From Mangrovicoccus sp049603835 (lineage in GTDB: Bacteria; Pseudomonadota; Alphaproteobacteria; Rhodobacterales; Rhodobacteraceae), in contig JBMYSZ010000002.1 of the NCBI GenBank assembly GCA_049603835.1, positions 124,001 to 188,000 on the forward strand: a DNA stretch of 64,000 nt, written 5' to 3'. The position numbers were made by a program, and so were the translations under genes. Of the stretch, positions 51,189-60,187 are shown one piece after another. Each line of letters opens with the position of its first letter. Position 1 is the stretch's first letter. The notes below the pieces were generated by a model. That model had not been told where the DNA came from. It did no database searches and worked only from the letters and a program-made list of their open reading frames with translations.

Positions 51189-53530
51189 AAAGCCTAGCCA
51201 ATTGGCGCCTGGTCGAGCGGCGCGAAAATGCGGTGGAGCTTTTGATCGAAGACCGCCACCGGCTGATCATCTGGGTTTTGGATCAAACGCTGTTTCGGGT
51301 GTCTTTGCTGCGCGACGGTCAGTGGCGGCTTGATCGCGGCTGGTGCGTGGCGCCGGGCGGTGAGATGCCTTGGCAGGGTCGACCGCGCGAGGATCTTAGC
51401 GGTTTTGCCTGCCCAGATTTCACCCTAGAGCAAGACCCGGCGCTGACCATCTCTACCCAAGCCATGCGTTTGGTGATTGAGGATCCGCTGCGCTTCATTT
51501 GGCAGCGTCCCGATGGCGAGGGCTGGACCAGCTTTGCCGAAGAGCGCCCCACTGGCGGGCTAATGCTTGGCCTGCGCGATCACCGCCATAGTCATTTTCT
51601 GCGCCGCTTTTCCGGAGAGAGGGTCTATGGGCTGGGGGAAAAAGCGGGGGATCTGGAACGTTCGGGCCGTCGCTATGAAATGCGCAATCTCGACGCTATG
51701 GGCTATGACGCGCAAAGCACCGATCCGCTTTATAAACATATCCCCTTTACCCTGACCAAAACGCCGGATCAGGGATGTTGGTCGATCTATTACGATAATA
51801 TGGCCGGGGCGTGGTTCGATCTGGGCAACGAGCTGGACAACTATCATTTGGCCTATCGCGCCTATCGGGCCGAAGATGGAGATCTAGACTATTATATGCG
51901 TTGGGCGCCGTCGCTGCGCGAATTGGTCAAAGGCCAAGTGCGGTTGACCGGCGGCACGGCTTTCCCGCCGCGTTGGTCGCTGGGCTATTCGGGCTCCACC
52001 ATGAGCTATACCGACGCCCCGGATGCGCAGGCGCAGTTGGAAAGCTTCCTATCGCAGATCGCGGCGCATGATATTCCTTGCGATAGTTTCCAGATGTCAT
52101 CGGGCTATACCTCCATCGAGGGCAAGCGCTATGTGTTCAACTGGAATTTCGACAAATGCCCGGACCCGAAAGCGATGGCGGCGAAATTCGCCGATAGCGA
52201 TGTGCATCTGATCGCCAATATCAAACCCTGCCTGTTGCAAGACCATCCACGCTATGACGAGGCGGCGGGGCAGGGGCTGTTTGTGCAGGCCAGTGCGGAA
52301 ATGGCAGCCGAGGGCGGGCCAGAGCGCTCGATCTTTTGGGATGATACCGGGTCGCATCTGGATTTCACCAATCCCGATACTGTGCGCTGGTGGCAAGAGG
52401 GGGTGACCCGGCAATTGCTGGAATATGGGATCGGCTCCACCTGGAATGACAATAATGAATATGAGATCTGGGATGATGCGGCCCAATGTGCCGGATTTGG
52501 CGCGCCGATCGATATTTCGCTAATCCGCCCGGTGCAGCCGGTCTTGATGAGCCGCGCCAGTGAAGAGGCGCAACTGAATTTTGCCCCGACCAAGCGCCCC
52601 TATCTGATCAGCCGCTCGGGGATGCCGGGGATCCAACGCCATGCGCAAACCTGGTCCGGCGATAACCGCACCGCTTGGAAGACTTTGCGTTATAATACTC
52701 GCATGGGGTTGGGCATGTCTCTGTCTGGGCTTTTCAATATCGGTCATGACGTGGGCGGCTTTTCCGGGCCACGGCCCGAGCCCGAGCTGTTCCTGCGATG
52801 GGTGCAAAATGGGATCTTCCATCCGCGCTTCACCATCCATTCTTGGAATGATGATGCCACCGCGAACGAAGCTTGGATGTATCCCGAGCTGACAGATCAT
52901 ATTCGCGACGCGATCCGCCTGCGCTATCGGCTCTTGCCCTATCTTTATACTCTGCTTTGGCAGGCCTCAGCGCAGGATGAACCCATGCTGCGACCCAGCT
53001 TCCTGGATTTCCCCGAAGATGAAGCAGCCTATGCGGAATGCGACGTATTCCTGCTGGGGCGCGATCTATTGGTGGCCACGGTGATAGAGCAGGGGGCAAG
53101 CCGTCGGGCGCTGCGATTGCCTGACTGTCCGACGGGCTGGTGGGATTTCCATAGCGGGGCCTGGCATCCGGGCGGTACGGAGCTGGATCTGCCGGTGGAT
53201 CTGGGGTCGATCCCGCTCTTTGTGCGGGGCGGCGCGGTGATCCCCATGGGTAATTCCACCACTAGGGCGCATCCTCGGGCGGAGACGGAGCGGCTTTTGG
53301 CGGTCTTTCCGGCGCCCGGCGCGTTTGAGGCCGAAAGTCTGCTTTATGAGGATGATGGCGAAAGCCTGGGCGGAGCCTATGCTTTGACCCATCTGATGCT
53401 GCAAGGCGATGCAGAAAGCCTTTGCCTCACGACCCGCCGAAGCGGTGAAGGCGTGCCGCATCTCTCCGTGGCGCAGGTCATTTTGCCCAAAGGGGAAAGC
53501 CGAAAACTGCCTTCACAGATCGAGCTTTGA
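51185..53530 (+). CDS. Glycoside hydrolase family 31 (alpha-glucosidase/alpha-xylosidase type)
   Basis: 781 residues from GTG at 51185, with GGCGGAG about 9 bases upstream; an ATG at 51128 would add 19 residues but has no ribosome site. An N-terminal beta-sandwich is followed by the catalytic barrel from about 255. The nucleophile is Asp422 in TWNDNNEYEIW and the acid/base is Asp493 in TWSGDNRTAWKTL. FQMSSGYTSIEGKRYVFNW supplies the substrate pocket. Then come C-terminal beta domains with LLVATVIEQGASRR and FVRGGAVIPMG. There is no signal peptide, so it acts in the cytoplasm on an imported di- or oligosaccharide. Divergence from a UxuR-like gene suggests release of uronic-acid or xylose units. 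Confidence 0.9.
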   Translation: MKSLANWRLVERRENAVELLIEDRHRLIIWVLDQTLFRVSLLRDGQWRLDRGWCVAPGGEMPWQGRPREDLSGFACPDFTLEQDPALTISTQAMRLVIEDPLRFIWQRPDGEGWTSFAEERPTGGLMLGLRDHRHSHFLRRFSGERVYGLGEKAGDLERSGRRYEMRNLDAMGYDAQSTDPLYKHIPFTLTKTPDQGCWSIYYDNMAGAWFDLGNELDNYHLAYRAYRAEDGDLDYYMRWAPSLRELVKGQVRLTGGTAFPPRWSLGYSGSTMSYTDAPDAQAQLESFLSQIAAHDIPCDSFQMSSGYTSIEGKRYVFNWNFDKCPDPKAMAAKFADSDVHLIANIKPCLLQDHPRYDEAAGQGLFVQASAEMAAEGGPERSIFWDDTGSHLDFTNPDTVRWWQEGVTRQLLEYGIGSTWNDNNEYEIWDDAAQCAGFGAPIDISLIRPVQPVLMSRASEEAQLNFAPTKRPYLISRSGMPGIQRHAQTWSGDNRTAWKTLRYNTRMGLGMSLSGLFNIGHDVGGFSGPRPEPELFLRWVQNGIFHPRFTIHSWNDDATANEAWMYPELTDHIRDAIRLRYRLLPYLYTLLWQASAQDEPMLRPSFLDFPEDEAAYAECDVFLLGRDLLVATVIEQGASRRALRLPDCPTGWWDFHSGAWHPGGTELDLPVDLGSIPLFVRGGAVIPMGNSTTRAHPRAETERLLAVFPAPGAFEAESLLYEDDGESLGGAYALTHLMLQGDAESLCLTTRRSGEGVPHLSVAQVILPKGESRKLPSQIEL

Positions 53531-53568
53531 CAAAGCCATAGTCTAGGCCGCGATGTGGAAAGCGCGGT

Positions 53569-54603
53569 CTAGATGCTTTCCGGGGTGACGATCTCAAAGG
53601 GTAGGGTGCGCTGCTGCGAAACGGTTTGATTGGTCGGATCTGTGGCTTCGATCATTGTGGCCACCAATAATTCCGGCGTTGCGGTCAGAGAATGGCAGAG
53701 CGCAGCGGTGATGATCCCTTCAGAGAGCCCTATACGGATCGCCGGGCCGATATCACGACAGATCAGCCGGATATTTTGCCGCTTTTTTGCGGGCGCCTCG
53801 CGCAAGGCGCGTAACACACCGGAAATACCGCCGCCCAATTTCAAAATGCCGATCACATCATCGGAGGTTTCCAAAAGCTCAGAGACAAGCCGATAGGCGA
53901 TCTCCGAATCCTCATGAGTGGTTCGGGTTTCATCCACTGTGAGATGCGGCGCGTTTTCACGAATAAAGCTGCGCATTCCCGCATCGGCCATATCCTGACA
54001 GTGATAACGGTGATGGCCGATATAAACCGCGATCCGTCCGGGCTTGGCGGACATTTGCGTGATCAGCCAGCCTGCCGTGCGGCCAAGCTTCCAATTATCG
54101 GTTCCGACAAATGCGGCGCGCTCTGGCGCGGTTTGATCGGTGATATAGCAAATCGTCGGCTTGCCTTCTTCATGCAGGCTCCGAATGGTTTGAGCGATCA
54201 AAGGATGGTCGGCCGCGATCACCGCGACCGCATCGACCTGACGGCCAAGATCCAGCAAGCGTTCCGAGATATGTTCCGGCGATAGCAGATCCACATATTC
54301 CACCACGGGATCAATAACCTCATCCCGCCGGCTGCGACAGGCGGCGATGATGTTCTTGCCAAAAAGCTGATAGATCTCGCGCGAGGATTGCTGCAGCAAA
54401 AAGCCGAGCCGATAATTGGGCACGGTCTTGCGCAGCCGGTCCTCAATCGCGCCCACCCCGTAAAAGCCGATCTTTTCCGCCGCACTTTGCACGCGCTGCA
54501 TTGTCGTGCCGCGCACTTGGGCGGAGCCTGCCAAAATACGATTGACCGTCGAAACGGATACGCCTGCCTCTTGGGCCAAATCGGCGATTGTCGGTCTACG
54601 CAT
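53569..54603 (-). CDS. LacI-family transcriptional regulator
   Basis: 344 residues with helix-turn-helix RPTIADLAQEAGVSVSTVNRILAG (3-26) and a sugar-binding domain: LGFLLQQSSREIYQLFGKNI, VDAVAVIAADHPLIAQTI and AAFVGTDNWKLGRTAGWLI. The SVSTVNR helix and NWKLGRTAG text belong to the branch with regulators of ribose/inositol-type ABC transporters. The ATG at 54603 has GGGAG upstream. It is divergent from the sugar ABC operon (54766 onward), its probable target. Confidence 0.9.
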   Translation of the reverse strand: MRRPTIADLAQEAGVSVSTVNRILAGSAQVRGTTMQRVQSAAEKIGFYGVGAIEDRLRKTVPNYRLGFLLQQSSREIYQLFGKNIIAACRSRRDEVIDPVVEYVDLLSPEHISERLLDLGRQVDAVAVIAADHPLIAQTIRSLHEEGKPTICYITDQTAPERAAFVGTDNWKLGRTAGWLITQMSAKPGRIAVYIGHHRYHCQDMADAGMRSFIRENAPHLTVDETRTTHEDSEIAYRLVSELLETSDDVIGILKLGGGISGVLRALREAPAKKRQNIRLICRDIGPAIRIGLSEGIITAALCHSLTATPELLVATMIEATDPTNQTVSQQRTLPFEIVTPESI

Positions 54604-54765
54604 GGCTTCTCCCTATATCAGCGCTTGTTTCATAATGAATGACACTTTATGACACAAATGAAGTGAAACATGCTAGAGATTAATTCCCATCTGAGTTTGC
54701 TTGGGATAACTAATCGCTCACACGGAGCTTCGATGAATTGATCGAAGCATGGGAGGAGAACTAAA
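54604..54765. promoter_or_regulatory. Divergent control region of the LacI gene and sugar ABC operon
   Basis: A 162-bp AT-rich gap. It contains the small palindrome TTCATAATGAA (54629-54639) and facing arms CACTT (54643-54647) and AAGTG (54661-54665), any of which could be the LacI site. No classical CG-centred LacI operator stands out. Confidence 0.4.
54727..54748 (+). repeat. Near-perfect palindrome just before the binding-protein ribosome site
   Basis: GCTTCGAT (54727-54734) and ATCGAAGC (54741-54748) are exact arms around GAATTG. It ends two bases before GGGAGGAG, the Shine-Dalgarno of the first binding-protein gene. In RNA it forms an 8-bp stem with a 6-base loop. It may be a message-stabilising 5' hairpin or, at DNA level, an operator. 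Confidence 0.6.
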
Positions 54766-55749
54766 ATGACTGTTAAGAACTGGCTGACTGCCAGTGCCAT
54801 TGCCCTGGCGGCAATGGGCACTATCACTGTATCTTCGACACAAGCTTTGGCTGCGGATATCTTCGTAATCGGCGGCAAGCCTGATGACCCATTCTGGTCG
54901 CGCGTGAAAAAAGGCGCAGAGGATGCGGGCGTTGTTGCAGAGGCCCAGGGCGGCTCTGTGACTTGGCTTGGTCCGCAAAACTACGACAATCTAGGCCCCG
55001 ACGCGGCCGAGCTTATCCGCCAGGCGATTGACCAAGGCGCGGATGCAATCGTTGGCCCGAACTGGGTGCCCGAAGCCATGGATCCGGCGTTTGAGGCTGT
55101 GACCGAAGCAGGTATTCCGCTGGTCATCTATAATGCAGGCGGCATCGAAGCTGCGGATCGTCTGGGCGCGCTGAACTATGTGGGCGCGGTTGACTACAAA
55201 TCCGGTTATGCGGGCGGCGAGTATCTGGCGAAAGCCGGTCACCAAAACGGCGCATGCGTTAACACTCTGCCGGGTGCCGCGAATATCGAAGCCTTCTGCA
55301 ATGGCTTTATCGATGGTCTGAAAGCCGAAGGTGGCGCTGGCGAAACTCTGCAATTGCCTGCGACTGCATATGGCGATGCGACGGCTGTTGCTCAGGCGGT
55401 GCGGGCGCATCTGCTGCGTAACCCCAATATCGACGCTATGTTCGCTATCGGTGGCGGTGACACAAACGCAACCATCAGCGGCATCGCGCAGGCTGGCAAA
55501 GCTGGCAAAGTGCATGTCTGCGGCATGAACTTCAACGACTCGATCCTGGCCAATATCCAGCAAGGCTCTCAGGCTTGCGCGATTGACCAGCAGGGCTATC
55601 AGCAGGGCTTCTTCGCCGTGTCGATCCTGAACAACCATGTCAATTACGGCGTGACCATCCCGACCCGCGAAATCCTGACCGGTCCGGGTGTGGTTGATGC
55701 CTCTAATGTCGATCTGGTGGTCGAAGGTGTGAAAGCCGGCGCAAGGTAA
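54766..55749 (+). CDS. Sugar ABC transporter periplasmic binding protein (type I), first of two
   Basis: 327 residues with a signal peptide cleaved near residue 29 (SSTQALA-AD). The type-I periplasmic binding fold follows: DIFVIGGKPDDPFWSRVKKG, LIRQAIDQGADAIVGPNWVPEAM, YKSGYAGGEYLAKAG and AIDQQGYQQGFFAVSIL. It belongs with the ribose/autoinducer/inositol group. It is about half identical by eye to the 58026-58979 product and ends with the same VDASN...GVKAGAR tail. GGGAGGAG precedes the ATG. It is the first gene of a long operon controlled from the divergent LacI gene. Confidence 0.9.
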   Translation: MTVKNWLTASAIALAAMGTITVSSTQALAADIFVIGGKPDDPFWSRVKKGAEDAGVVAEAQGGSVTWLGPQNYDNLGPDAAELIRQAIDQGADAIVGPNWVPEAMDPAFEAVTEAGIPLVIYNAGGIEAADRLGALNYVGAVDYKSGYAGGEYLAKAGHQNGACVNTLPGAANIEAFCNGFIDGLKAEGGAGETLQLPATAYGDATAVAQAVRAHLLRNPNIDAMFAIGGGDTNATISGIAQAGKAGKVHVCGMNFNDSILANIQQGSQACAIDQQGYQQGFFAVSILNNHVNYGVTIPTREILTGPGVVDASNVDLVVEGVKAGAR

Positions 55750-55795
55750 TCTGCCGAAAGACAAACACCCGATAACGGGTCTGTCACGAGTATTC

Positions 55796-55826
55796 CCGAG
55801 CTGACGGCATTGCGCGGTCAGCTCGG
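55796..55826 (+). terminator. Intercistronic hairpin after the first sugar-binding protein gene
   Basis: CCGAGCTGAC (55796-55805) pairs perfectly with GTCAGCTCGG (55817-55826) around an 11-base loop, 47 bases after the stop. No T-run follows. Probably sets message stability or partial termination before the permease. Confidence 0.6.
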
Positions 55827-55894
55827 ATCGAAAGTAACGTCACCCCTTTGGGTTGGGATGGCGAATGGCGCAATGCGCAATAGGAAACGGATAA

Positions 55895-56914
55895 ATGCCA
55901 ACTGACACAAAAACCAACGCGAAGGGATTGTCGCTGGGCACGCTTGCCACGCGACCCGAGACCGGATCCTTAATTGGGTTCATCGTCGTCTATATTTTCT
56001 TCGCGGTGCTTGGCGGCGCTGTGTTTATGGGAGCGCCGGGCTGGTCCAGTTGGCTCAATATTGCAGCCGAAGTTGGGATGATCGCTTTGCCCGTTGGGCT
56101 TTTGATGATCGCAGGCGAATTCGATATTTCCGTGGGCTCGATTGTCCCCGCCTCTTCGATGATGACGGCAATGCTGTCTGGGCATTTTGAGCTGCCCGCG
56201 CTGATCGGCGTGTTGGGCGGTCTTTCGGTTGGGTTGCTGGTCGGTTTTGTGAATGGCTATTTGGTCACGCGCACAACGATCCCCTCGCTGATTGTGACCA
56301 TCGGTACGATGTTTGCGGTGATGGGTCTGACTTTGGGGCTGGCTGTGTTGATCAAAGGCTCGACCAGCGTTTCTTACGTGCCGCATCCAGTGGTGAAGTC
56401 CATGTTGGGTCAATTCATCAATGGCATGTTCAATGTGGCGATCTTCTGGTGGGTCGGCTTTGTGGCGATCTACTTCTTTATTCTGCATGTCTCGCCCATC
56501 GGGAACTGGATCTTTGCTCTGGGCGGTGATCGCGAAAGCGCGCGCAATGCCGGTATCCCTACGCGGAAACTGACGATCGGCCTGTTCATGCTGTCTGGTC
56601 TGGGCGCGGCTTTTGTTGGTGTGGCGCAGCTGATGACCTATCAAAGCGCGCAAGTGGCCGGCGGTCAGCCCTTTATCTTCAACTCTATCATGTGTGTGGT
56701 CATTGGTGGCGTGCTGTTGACTGGCGGAGCTGGATCGATCATCGGGATCGTTTTGGGCACGATGACCTTCGCGGTTGTGAACCAAGGCATCTTTTTCGCG
56801 GCGCTCGACCCCAATATCGGTTCGATCATCATCGGTATCCTGCTCTTGGCCGCTGTGTTGTCCAATGACAGTTTCCGTGCCCTCGCCATGAATTACGCAA
56901 GCAAGAAGAAGTGA
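55895..56914 (+). CDS. Sugar ABC transporter permease (RbsC family), first of three
   Basis: 339 residues and about nine membrane helices of the BPD-transp-2 class. Family text: LPVGLLMIAGEFDISVGSIVP, NGYLVTRTTIPSLIVTIGTM and ALGGDRESARNAGIPTRKLTIGLF, the cytoplasmic loop that touches the ATPase. AGGAAACGG precedes the ATG. It lies between the first binding-protein gene and a second permease gene 10 bases on, so a heterodimeric channel is likely. Confidence 0.9.
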   Translation: MPTDTKTNAKGLSLGTLATRPETGSLIGFIVVYIFFAVLGGAVFMGAPGWSSWLNIAAEVGMIALPVGLLMIAGEFDISVGSIVPASSMMTAMLSGHFELPALIGVLGGLSVGLLVGFVNGYLVTRTTIPSLIVTIGTMFAVMGLTLGLAVLIKGSTSVSYVPHPVVKSMLGQFINGMFNVAIFWWVGFVAIYFFILHVSPIGNWIFALGGDRESARNAGIPTRKLTIGLFMLSGLGAAFVGVAQLMTYQSAQVAGGQPFIFNSIMCVVIGGVLLTGGAGSIIGIVLGTMTFAVVNQGIFFAALDPNIGSIIIGILLLAAVLSNDSFRALAMNYASKKK

Positions 56915-56924
56915 GGACGGGTCA

Positions 56925-57917
56925 ATGGATATGATCACAAGCCTTCTCCGCCGTCCTGCCTCGGCATCTATTCTCAGCCTGATCGGTGTTTTGGCCTTCT
57001 ATGTCATTTTTGCTGGCGCTGATCTGGGTAAGCTTTTTGGCGCCGCCAGCTGGCTGAATTACGCCGCGCGGATCGGGGTCGTGGCCCTGGCGGTCGGGCT
57101 GTTGATGGTGGCCGGTGAAATCGACATCTCTATCGGAGCGATGATCCCGGCAGGGGCGATGACCACGGCGATTATCTCGGGCTATTACGAGATGCCGATC
57201 ATCTTTGGCATTTTGGGCGCTTTGGCCTTTGGAGCGCTGGTCGGGTTGTTCAACGGATTTCTCGCCGTGCGCACATCGGTGCCCTCGCTGATCATCACCC
57301 TCGGGAGCCTGGTGGCGGTGCAAGGCATCGTCCTGGCCGGGTCGAAATTGCTGACCGGAGCCGCATCGGTTCCCCTCAGCGCGCCAAGCTGGGCCAAGTC
57401 TTTGTTCGGCGATCTGATCTTTGGCGGTAGCCACCAGGTCGTGATCATCTGGTGGGTGATCTTGGCGGTGGTGTTCGGCTTCATCCTACACCAGACCAAA
57501 TACGGCAATTGGATCTTTGCTATCGGCGGCGACAAGGTCAGCGCGCGCAATGCCGGTATCCCGGTGGATCGGATTACCGTCCTGCTCTTTATGGGCACCG
57601 CGATGTCTGCCTCTTTCGTGGGGATGTGCCATGCGATCCTGTTTAACTCGGCGCAAGTCTCGGGCGGGATGAATGACATCTTTAACATCATCGTCAGCGT
57701 GGTGGTTGGCGGGGTGCTGCTAACTGGCGGCTTCGGCTCCATCCCCGGTGTATTCGTGGGGACCATGACCTTTGCCATCGTAAACAAAGGCATCGACTTC
57801 ACCGATATCGACCGCAACTGGGCGAATTTGATCATCGGGATCATGCTGCTCGCCGCGGTGGGCATGAATGAGAACTTCCGCAAGCTCGCCATGACGGCAG
57901 CCAAAAAGAAGAAATAA
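56925..57917 (+). CDS. Sugar ABC transporter permease (RbsC family), second of three
   Basis: 330 residues with the same core: LAVGLLMVAGEIDISIGAMIP, NGFLAVRTSVPSLIITLGSL and AIGGDKVSARNAGIPVDRITVLLF. GAGGACGG precedes the ATG at 56925. It differs enough from its neighbours to be an old paralogue. With the 55895-56914 product it could form one channel, or pair with the third permease. Confidence 0.9.
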   Translation: MDMITSLLRRPASASILSLIGVLAFYVIFAGADLGKLFGAASWLNYAARIGVVALAVGLLMVAGEIDISIGAMIPAGAMTTAIISGYYEMPIIFGILGALAFGALVGLFNGFLAVRTSVPSLIITLGSLVAVQGIVLAGSKLLTGAASVPLSAPSWAKSLFGDLIFGGSHQVVIIWWVILAVVFGFILHQTKYGNWIFAIGGDKVSARNAGIPVDRITVLLFMGTAMSASFVGMCHAILFNSAQVSGGMNDIFNIIVSVVVGGVLLTGGFGSIPGVFVGTMTFAIVNKGIDFTDIDRNWANLIIGIMLLAAVGMNENFRKLAMTAAKKKK

Positions 57918-58025
57918 GGCGTCCCGCGTCGCAAGGAGAGGCGCGGGCAGCCATCCTGGCCAATAGGCCGCAGTAAGAAATGTCGAGCCGTCGGAGGAGA
58001 CGGTCAAAATAGGGAGGAAATCGAC

Positions 58026-58979
58026 ATGAAATTTACTAAAACCATCGCAGCAGCCGCAACGGCTGCAATGATGTCGACCAGCGCATTTGCCGTGGATATC
58101 GCGGTTATCGCGGGCTCTATCGAAGATGGCTTCTTCAACCTGATCAAAAAGGGCGTTGATGATGCGACGCTGATGGTTGAGGCCAATGGCGGTAGCGTGA
58201 ACTATCTGCGCACCCCGAATTACGACAATTTCGGCCCGGATCTGGTGACCTTGATCAACCAAGCCGTGGCCCAAGGCGTTGACGGTATCGCGATCCCAGT
58301 CTGGGTGCCGGATGCCCAAGTTCCGGCTCTGAAAATGGCGGCCGAGCAGGGCATCACCATTATGCAGTATAATGCGGGCCAAGGCGTGAAAGACGAGCTG
58401 GGCGCAATCAACTATTTCGGCTCGGATGAATATGTGGCGGGTGAAGCTGGCGGTGCCTATCTGGCCGGGCTGGGTGCAAAACACATCCTATGCCATATCC
58501 AAGTGCCGGGCGCGGTGAATCTTGAGGCGCGCTGTGAAGGCGTAAGCGCAGGTGCCGAAGCGAATGGTGCGAAAGTAACCGTTCTGCGTGTTCCAGCGAA
58601 TTTGGATGGCGATGTGACCGGTACGGCTGAGGCGATCAAAGCCGAGCTGATCGGTGACCAATCCATCGATGCAGTAATGAACCTGGCGGCTTGGGCCTCT
58701 GACGCCTCCGCGAATGCGGTGAGCCAAATCGGCGGCCAGCAGTTGATCGGCACATTCGATATGAGCCCCGCGGTTCTAGAGCGTATCGCGGCCGGCACCC
58801 AGACCATGGCGATTGACCAGCAGCCCTATTTGCAAGGTTTCTTGGCGACCTCCATGCTGTTTGCCCATCTGCAATTTGGCACTGAAATCGCAACTGATCC
58901 GGTTCTGACCGGCCCGGCGATTGTTGATGCCTCCAATATCGAAACCGCTCTGCAAGGGGTCAAGCTCGGCGCGCGTTGA
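58026..58979 (+). CDS. Sugar ABC transporter periplasmic binding protein (type I), second of two
   Basis: 317 residues with a signal peptide cleaved near 22 (STSAFA-VD). Core text VDIAVIAGSIEDGFFNLIKKG, LINQAVAQGVDGIAIPVWVPDAQ, GEAGGAYLAGLGAKHILCHIQVPGAV and AIDQQPYLQGFLATSML parallels the first binding protein. The ligand-facing stretches differ (PNWVPEAM versus PVWVPDAQ; CVNTLPGAANIEAFC versus CHIQVPGAVNLEARC), so it may take a related but different sugar. GGGAGGAAA precedes the ATG. Confidence 0.9.
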   Translation: MKFTKTIAAAATAAMMSTSAFAVDIAVIAGSIEDGFFNLIKKGVDDATLMVEANGGSVNYLRTPNYDNFGPDLVTLINQAVAQGVDGIAIPVWVPDAQVPALKMAAEQGITIMQYNAGQGVKDELGAINYFGSDEYVAGEAGGAYLAGLGAKHILCHIQVPGAVNLEARCEGVSAGAEANGAKVTVLRVPANLDGDVTGTAEAIKAELIGDQSIDAVMNLAAWASDASANAVSQIGGQQLIGTFDMSPAVLERIAAGTQTMAIDQQPYLQGFLATSMLFAHLQFGTEIATDPVLTGPAIVDASNIETALQGVKLGAR

Positions 58980-58989
58980 TCAAACACCG

Positions 58990-59018
58990 TTTCCGGCTGG
59001 CGCTCTGTCAGCCGGAAA
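58990..59018 (+). terminator. Intercistronic hairpin after the second sugar-binding protein gene
   Basis: TTTCCGGCTG (58990-58999) pairs perfectly with CAGCCGGAAA (59009-59018) around a 9-base loop, 11 bases after the stop. No T-run. It parallels the hairpins after the other binding-protein genes in this window. Confidence 0.6.
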
Positions 59019-59079
59019 TCTGGTTTGCCTAGATCTGCCTGATCGCACCGCCTGATCACATCATGGGACCCAATATAAA

Positions 59080-60177
59080 ATGACTGATACCTCACAAGAC
59101 CGACCCCAAGCATCCTCTGGCCCCGCTTTCAAATTCTCCGAATTGTTCAGCATGTTCCGGCGTCCGGAAGTCGGCGCTTTCGCCGGGCTACTGATCATCT
59201 TTGTCTTCTTCAGCATTTTTGGCTGGGACCGTAATTTCCTAAGCCCTTTGGGTGCGGCGAGCTGGCTTAACTTTGCATCGACCGTTGGCATCATCGCGAT
59301 CCCGGTGGGCTTTTTGATGATCGCGGGCGAACTCGATATCTCTGTGGGCGCCATGGTGCCTGCGTCCAAAATCGCGCTGGCGATTGCCGTGGGTTATTTT
59401 GGCCTGAATATCTGGGTCGGCATCTTGATCACTTTGGCGATTGCTGGCGGCATTGGTTGGATCAATGGCATGCTGGTGACCCGGACCAATGTGCCGTCTT
59501 TGATTGTGACCCTTGCGACCTTGTTTGCGGTTGGCGGTCTGACCCTGTTCTTGTCGATCTTGATCACCGACACCACCCAGCTTGGCCTGCCGGATTCCAG
59601 CACAGATGCTGTGTCGGAATTCATGTTCGGCACGTATCACACCTTCCGCATCGGCTCGGGCGAGGCCTCGATCACCTTGTGGCAAGGTCTGCAAAGCTCG
59701 GTCTTTATCTGGTTCTTCATTGTCGGCGCTTGCTACTTCTTCTTGCATATCTCGCCTTGGGGGAACTGGGTTTTCGCTTTGGGCGGCGATCAAGAAAGCG
59801 CGCGCAATGCGGGTATCCCGATCACATCGCTGAAAATCGCGCTCTTTATGATGACCGCTGTTGCTGCCTCTTTGGTGGGGATTTCTGAAACCGTTCTGTC
59901 CAATTCGGCCAGCACCACGACCCAGTTCACGATGATCTTTAACACCATCATCGCTGTGGTTGTGGGCGGTGTTTTGTTGACGGGTGGCTTTGGCAATGTG
60001 CTGGGCGTGGCCTTTGGCACCGCGACTTTGGCCATCGTGCAGCAAGGCATCAACTTCACCAGTTTCGACCGCAACCTGTCGAATTTGATCATCGGCGTCA
60101 TGCTTTTGATCGCAGTTTTGATGAACGACACATTCCGCAATATGGCGACCAGCTGGTCGACCTCGAAGAAAAAGTGA
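59080..60177 (+). CDS. Sugar ABC transporter permease (RbsC family), third of three
   Basis: 365 residues, longer than the other two because of a periplasmic insertion near 165-205 (DTTQLGLPDSSTDAVSEFMF). It has IPVGFLMIAGELDISVGAMVP, NGMLVTRTNVPSLIVTLATL and ALGGDQESARNAGIPITSLKIALF. The ATG at 59080 has only a weak upstream GGGA. It follows the second binding-protein gene and precedes the ATPase by 10 bases, so together with those two it looks like a complete transporter by itself. Confidence 0.9.
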   Translation: MTDTSQDRPQASSGPAFKFSELFSMFRRPEVGAFAGLLIIFVFFSIFGWDRNFLSPLGAASWLNFASTVGIIAIPVGFLMIAGELDISVGAMVPASKIALAIAVGYFGLNIWVGILITLAIAGGIGWINGMLVTRTNVPSLIVTLATLFAVGGLTLFLSILITDTTQLGLPDSSTDAVSEFMFGTYHTFRIGSGEASITLWQGLQSSVFIWFFIVGACYFFLHISPWGNWVFALGGDQESARNAGIPITSLKIALFMMTAVAASLVGISETVLSNSASTTTQFTMIFNTIIAVVVGGVLLTGGFGNVLGVAFGTATLAIVQQGINFTSFDRNLSNLIIGVMLLIAVLMNDTFRNMATSWSTSKKK

Positions 60178-60187
60178 GGCCCAGAAA

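Noticed and set aside
55970..56938. 322-codon minus-strand open frame opposite the first sugar permease
   Set aside because: Its hydrophilic His/Gln/Asp-rich translation is the usual complement of a membrane protein gene; no start context.
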